Shown here one piece after another: positions 5,360 to 7,022 of a stretch of 7,022 nt of DNA; positions within the stretch are counted from its first letter, which is position 1; each line of letters begins with the position of its first letter. Both the position numbers and the translations under genes were made by a program. Origin of the DNA: an uncultured Oscillospiraceae bacterium (lineage in GTDB: Bacteria > Bacillota > Clostridia > Oscillospirales > Oscillospiraceae); NCBI GenBank assembly GCA_934635545.1, contig CAKTZN010000092.1, forward strand, positions 1-7,022, written 5' to 3'. Below the pieces are notes generated by a model. That model was given only the letters and a program-made list of their open reading frames with translations, was not told where the DNA came from and made no database searches.

Positions 5360-5839
5360 ATGAGCTATCCCACCACCGGCCATGAGGTCTATGTGAGCCT
5401 GAATCTGTCCAACACCATGCTGACCGGTATCGGCAAGGGCACCATCACCCGCGAGGAAGTGTCTGTGGATTACCTGAAGGATCTGTTCTCCCGTCACGGT
5501 GTCATCGTCTCCGCCAAGCCGGAGCAGGCACGTCTGCTGAATCTGGTCAACGAGCAGTACGACCTGGGTCTGGAGATCCCCGAGAAGCTGAAGCTGTTCC
5601 AGCTCAGTGAGCAGCACCGCCGTCTGGTGGTCATCAACGTCAGCGGTCTGCGCCGCAGCGGCGGCTCTCTGCTGTCCTCCTACACCGAGGAGGAATTCGC
5701 CGAGGCCACCTTCTCCTTCGTGAAGTACTATGTCCAGAGTGAGCACTACGACGAGCTGAAGGAGCGCGTGAAGAAGCTGGAGTTCGAGCTGGAGCAGGAG
5801 CTGGCCTGGCGCAACCGCACCGACGAGGAGCAGGTGTAA
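5360..5839 (+). CDS. Uncharacterised 159-residue cytosolic protein, likely highly expressed
   Basis: I do not recognise this family. The protein has no cysteine, no signal peptide and no membrane segment. Residues 1-120 look like a compact mixed alpha/beta domain, with a hydrophobic strand at 88-95 (RLVVINVS) and a Gly/Ser-rich turn (98-107). Residues about 126-152 form a highly charged probable coiled coil (YDELKERVKKLEFELEQEL), suggesting oligomerisation. Codon use is strongly biased: every Lys is AAG, every Ile is ATC, and nearly every Glu is GAG, a pattern typical of abundant proteins. It stands alone, with its own promoter, AGGAGG and an intrinsic terminator after the stop, and is divergent from spoVAC. 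The coding call is firm; no function is assigned. Confidence 0.85.
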   Translation: MSYPTTGHEVYVSLNLSNTMLTGIGKGTITREEVSVDYLKDLFSRHGVIVSAKPEQARLLNLVNEQYDLGLEIPEKLKLFQLSEQHRRLVVINVSGLRRSGGSLLSSYTEEEFAEATFSFVKYYVQSEHYDELKERVKKLEFELEQELAWRNRTDEEQV

Positions 5840-5861
5840 GACATCTGGTGTGAAATCTTTT

Positions 5862-5891
5862 GGGGACGGCGGAAGCCGTCCCCTTGCTTTT
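5862..5891 (+). terminator. Rho-independent terminator of the 159-residue gene
   Basis: A perfect 9-bp GC-rich stem, ggggacggc (5862-5870) with gccgtcccc (5875-5883), closes on a GGAA (GNRA-type) tetraloop. It is followed by ttgctttt. It begins 22 bases after the stop codon at 5837-5839. The T-run is interrupted, but the stem is strong. On the minus strand no T-run follows, so it acts in the plus direction only. Confidence 0.85.
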
Positions 5892-5969
5892 GTTGGGCGC
5901 AGTAAAGCTCCGTAGGACGGAGTGTGATCGCCCCGCCGCCCGCTGACCGCCGCATTTCGGTGTACCATC

Positions 5970-6084
5970 CGTAGGGGCGGACGACTCTGTCCGCCCTGAC
6001 AGTGGATGCTGTGTTTTCGGTTGGGCCGATACCCCAAGGGCACTCGTTCCGCTGCGCTCCACAGCGCTCGTCGTCGGCCCCTAC
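5970..6084. repeat. Second inverted pair of GTAG-headed palindromes, one with an expanded loop
   Basis: Copy C (plus, 5970-6001) matches copy B at 30 of 32 and copy A at 28 of 32 positions, with GTAG at 5971-5974, stem gggcggac/gtccgccc and loop gactct. Copy D (minus, starting at 6084) is identical to copy A over its first 15 bases after the leading c. Its loop is replaced by about 40 bases, and the returning arm gggccga (plus 6023-6029) then closes the stem against tcggccc (6074-6080). The insert has its own hairpin, gcgct/agcgc (6054-6067). As at 2111-2190 the two copies face each other across about 20 bases. The rest of the gap 5892-6133 holds a small stem ctccgt/acggag (5908-5922) and no gene. 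Confidence 0.75.
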
Positions 6085-6133
6085 AAGTCCGCACAAGAGG
6101 TAACGTGAGCATATACCGCACACAAAAATTTCC

Positions 6134-6162
6134 TGCAACAATTCTCCCTCTTCCCGCGTATC
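6134..6162 (+). promoter_or_regulatory. ECF-type promoter in front of the sigma factor gene
   Basis: TGCAAC (6134-6139), a 17-base spacer, then CGTATC (6157-6162). ECF sigma factors of the SigW/SigM kind recognise -35 elements close to TGAAAC or TGCAAC, and -10 elements starting CGT. This suggests the sigma factor drives its own gene. The predicted RNA start near 6168-6170 would leave almost no leader before the Shine-Dalgarno at 6171. No housekeeping-type promoter was evident nearby. Confidence 0.6.
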
Positions 6163-6170
6163 CCCTATGA

Positions 6171-6188
6171 AAGGAGGTGGTCACTACG
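6171..6188 (+). promoter_or_regulatory. Strong Shine-Dalgarno with an ACG at the expected start position
   Basis: AAGGAGGTG (6171-6179) is a near-perfect anti-Shine-Dalgarno match. Eight bases after GGAGG, in the sigma factor frame, stands ACG (6186-6188), followed by codons for ATLLRTDKD. The in-frame GTG at 6177 overlaps the Shine-Dalgarno itself. The in-frame TTGs at 6195 and 6198 are 17 and 20 bases away. Initiation at ACG, at a poor TTG, or a mutated ATG are the options. Confidence 0.5.
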
Positions 6189-6683
6189 GCGACTTTGTTG
6201 CGTACGGACAAAGACATCGAGAGTATTTACCATCGCCATGTGGAAATGCTTTACCGCGTGGCCTATTCCTTTATGAAAAACGGCGCGGATGCCGAGGACA
6301 TGGTACAGGAGACCTTTATCCGCCTGCTGCGCAGCGGTATGGTCTTCGATTCCGTTCAGCATGAAAAGGCGTGGCTGATCGTCACCGTGTCCAACCTGTG
6401 CAAAAGCGCCCTGCGCAGTCCATGGCGGCGGCGGGAGGATATCGACACCATGAGCGAACCGCCCACGGTGGAGGACACCGTCCCGGATGAGACGCTGGAT
6501 GCCGTGATGGCCCTTCCGGAGGATTATAAACTGCCGGTCTATCTCTATTACTACGAGGGCTATCAGACGGCGGAGATCGCCGAAATGCTGAGGGTGGCGC
6601 CTGCCACCGTCCGCAGCCGCCTGAGCCGCGCACGACAGAAACTGAAACTGACCTTGGGAGGTGTGTACGACCATGACGCCTGA
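6177..6683 (+). CDS. ECF-family RNA polymerase sigma factor (sigma-70 family, start uncertain)
   Basis: Directs RNA polymerase to a small stress or envelope regulon. Two domains are clear. Region 2 (about 14-80) carries YHRHVEMLYRVAYSFMKN and the DAEDMVQETFIRLL motif (38-51). Region 4 (113-157) has LPEDYKLPVYLYYYEGYQTAEIAEMLRVAPATVRSRLSRARQ compressed here to its key parts: LPEDYK, the helix-turn-helix around TAEIAEML, and VRSRLSRARQKL. The short acidic linker (about 90-108) and the absence of regions 1 and 3 fit ECF factors. Numbering is from the upstream GTG at 6177, the outer limit of the frame. Shine-Dalgarno placement favours initiation near 6186, where the codon is ACG. The stop overlaps the next gene by 11 bases, pairing it with a membrane protein that is probably its anti-sigma factor. 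An ECF-type promoter lies upstream. Confidence 0.92.
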   Translation: MVTTATLLRTDKDIESIYHRHVEMLYRVAYSFMKNGADAEDMVQETFIRLLRSGMVFDSVQHEKAWLIVTVSNLCKSALRSPWRRREDIDTMSEPPTVEDTVPDETLDAVMALPEDYKLPVYLYYYEGYQTAEIAEMLRVAPATVRSRLSRARQKLKLTLGGVYDHDA

Positions 6684-7022
6684 CGACATCTATCGCGCCT
6701 ATGACGGGCTTCGGCCCAGTGACGAGGCAAAGGAGCGGATGCTGCGGGCCATTCAGGCGGCGCAGTCCGCCTGTCCCGAAACCAAAAAACACGCCGGACG
6801 GCGGACCTTTCGGGGAACACTGATCCTGGCGGCAGCGCTGGCGCTGGTGCTGGCCTTTGCCACCGTTACCTACGCCACCGACCTGTTCGGCCTGCGCTCG
6901 GCCATTCTCTACCATCAGAACGGCGACACCGGCGAACCCTATGACAACACGGACGTGCTGAGCCTGCAGGGGCTGGCAGACAGCCCGGAGGCTATGGCCA
7001 ACATGCGCTGGCAAAACTTCTA
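6673..7022 (+). CDS. Probable membrane-anchored anti-sigma factor (partial)
   Basis: The first 116 residues are visible and the gene continues past the right edge. A short cytosolic N-terminus (1-47) with DGLRPSDEAKERMLRAI and a basic stretch (AGRRTFR) precedes one strongly hydrophobic helix (about 48-67, LILAAALALVLAFATV). The remainder is extracytoplasmic. This topology, and an ATG that overlaps the sigma factor stop by 11 bases (ATGACGCCTGA), is the usual arrangement for an anti-sigma partner that holds the ECF factor at the membrane until a signal arrives. GGGAGG lies 11 bases upstream of the ATG. No zinc-binding HxxxCxxC motif of the ZAS type is present in the N-terminus, so it belongs to another anti-sigma group. 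The role rests on context and topology, not on a recognised domain. Confidence 0.75.
   Translation, partial: MTPDDIYRAYDGLRPSDEAKERMLRAIQAAQSACPETKKHAGRRTFRGTLILAAALALVLAFATVTYATDLFGLRSAILYHQNGDTGEPYDNTDVLSLQGLADSPEAMANMRWQNF

Noticed and set aside
5264..6217. A 317-residue minus-strand open frame opposite the 159-residue gene
   Set aside because: It crosses the terminator and palindromes and is composed of the antisense of a strongly codon-biased gene.
6167..6364. A 65-residue frame starting at ATG 6167 and overlapping the sigma factor
   Set aside because: Its start precedes the Shine-Dalgarno rather than following it, and it lies in another frame of a clear sigma factor gene.

Overview
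The window looks like chromosome of a GC-rich, spore-forming member of the Firmicutes, most likely an Oscillospirales-type gut clostridium. This rests on a SpoVAC homologue, an E. coli-type thymidine kinase, Firmicutes-like Shine-Dalgarno sites, high GC by eye, and gaps packed with palindromic repeats. The genus is not resolved. No rRNA, tRNA, CRISPR, prophage or transposase gene was seen.

Minus-strand block, in transcription order: a radical SAM/SPASM-like enzyme (4102-3260), mutY (3248-2208), a 262-base gap filled with palindromes, thymidine kinase tdk (1945-1358), a PflX-like radical SAM protein (1361-492, four-base overlap with tdk), a 106-base gap with two hairpins, a small 2[4Fe-4S] ferredoxin (385-140) and the start of hemW (140 to beyond the window edge, sharing one base with the ferredoxin stop). 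Five of these six products carry Fe-S cluster motifs and three are radical SAM proteins. The ferredoxin may feed one of them, which is inference. spoVAC (5096-4659) lies further upstream on the same strand, separated by a 556-base gap that holds two inverted, structurally matching hairpin modules.

Plus-strand block: an unrecognised 159-residue, cysteine-free protein (5360-5839) has its own promoter, a strong Shine-Dalgarno and an intrinsic terminator. A repeat-filled gap follows, then an ECF sigma factor (frame 6177-6683) behind an ECF-type promoter, and a membrane-anchored probable anti-sigma factor that overlaps it by 11 bases and runs off the right edge.

The most unusual content is between the genes. 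A 32-base imperfect palindrome preceded by GTAG occurs three times, plus once with an expanded loop, as inverted pairs at 2111-2190 and 5970-6084. Copies differ by a compensatory base-pair swap in the stem. A second palindrome type (2008-2084) shows the same kind of swap, and the two hairpin modules around 4183-4635 keep pairing while sequence diverges. This resembles REP/BIME-type repeats, and no mobilising enzyme is in view. A 14-bp inverted repeat can bury the ribosome binding site of the radical SAM/SPASM-like gene, and the sigma factor has a near-perfect Shine-Dalgarno facing an ACG codon.
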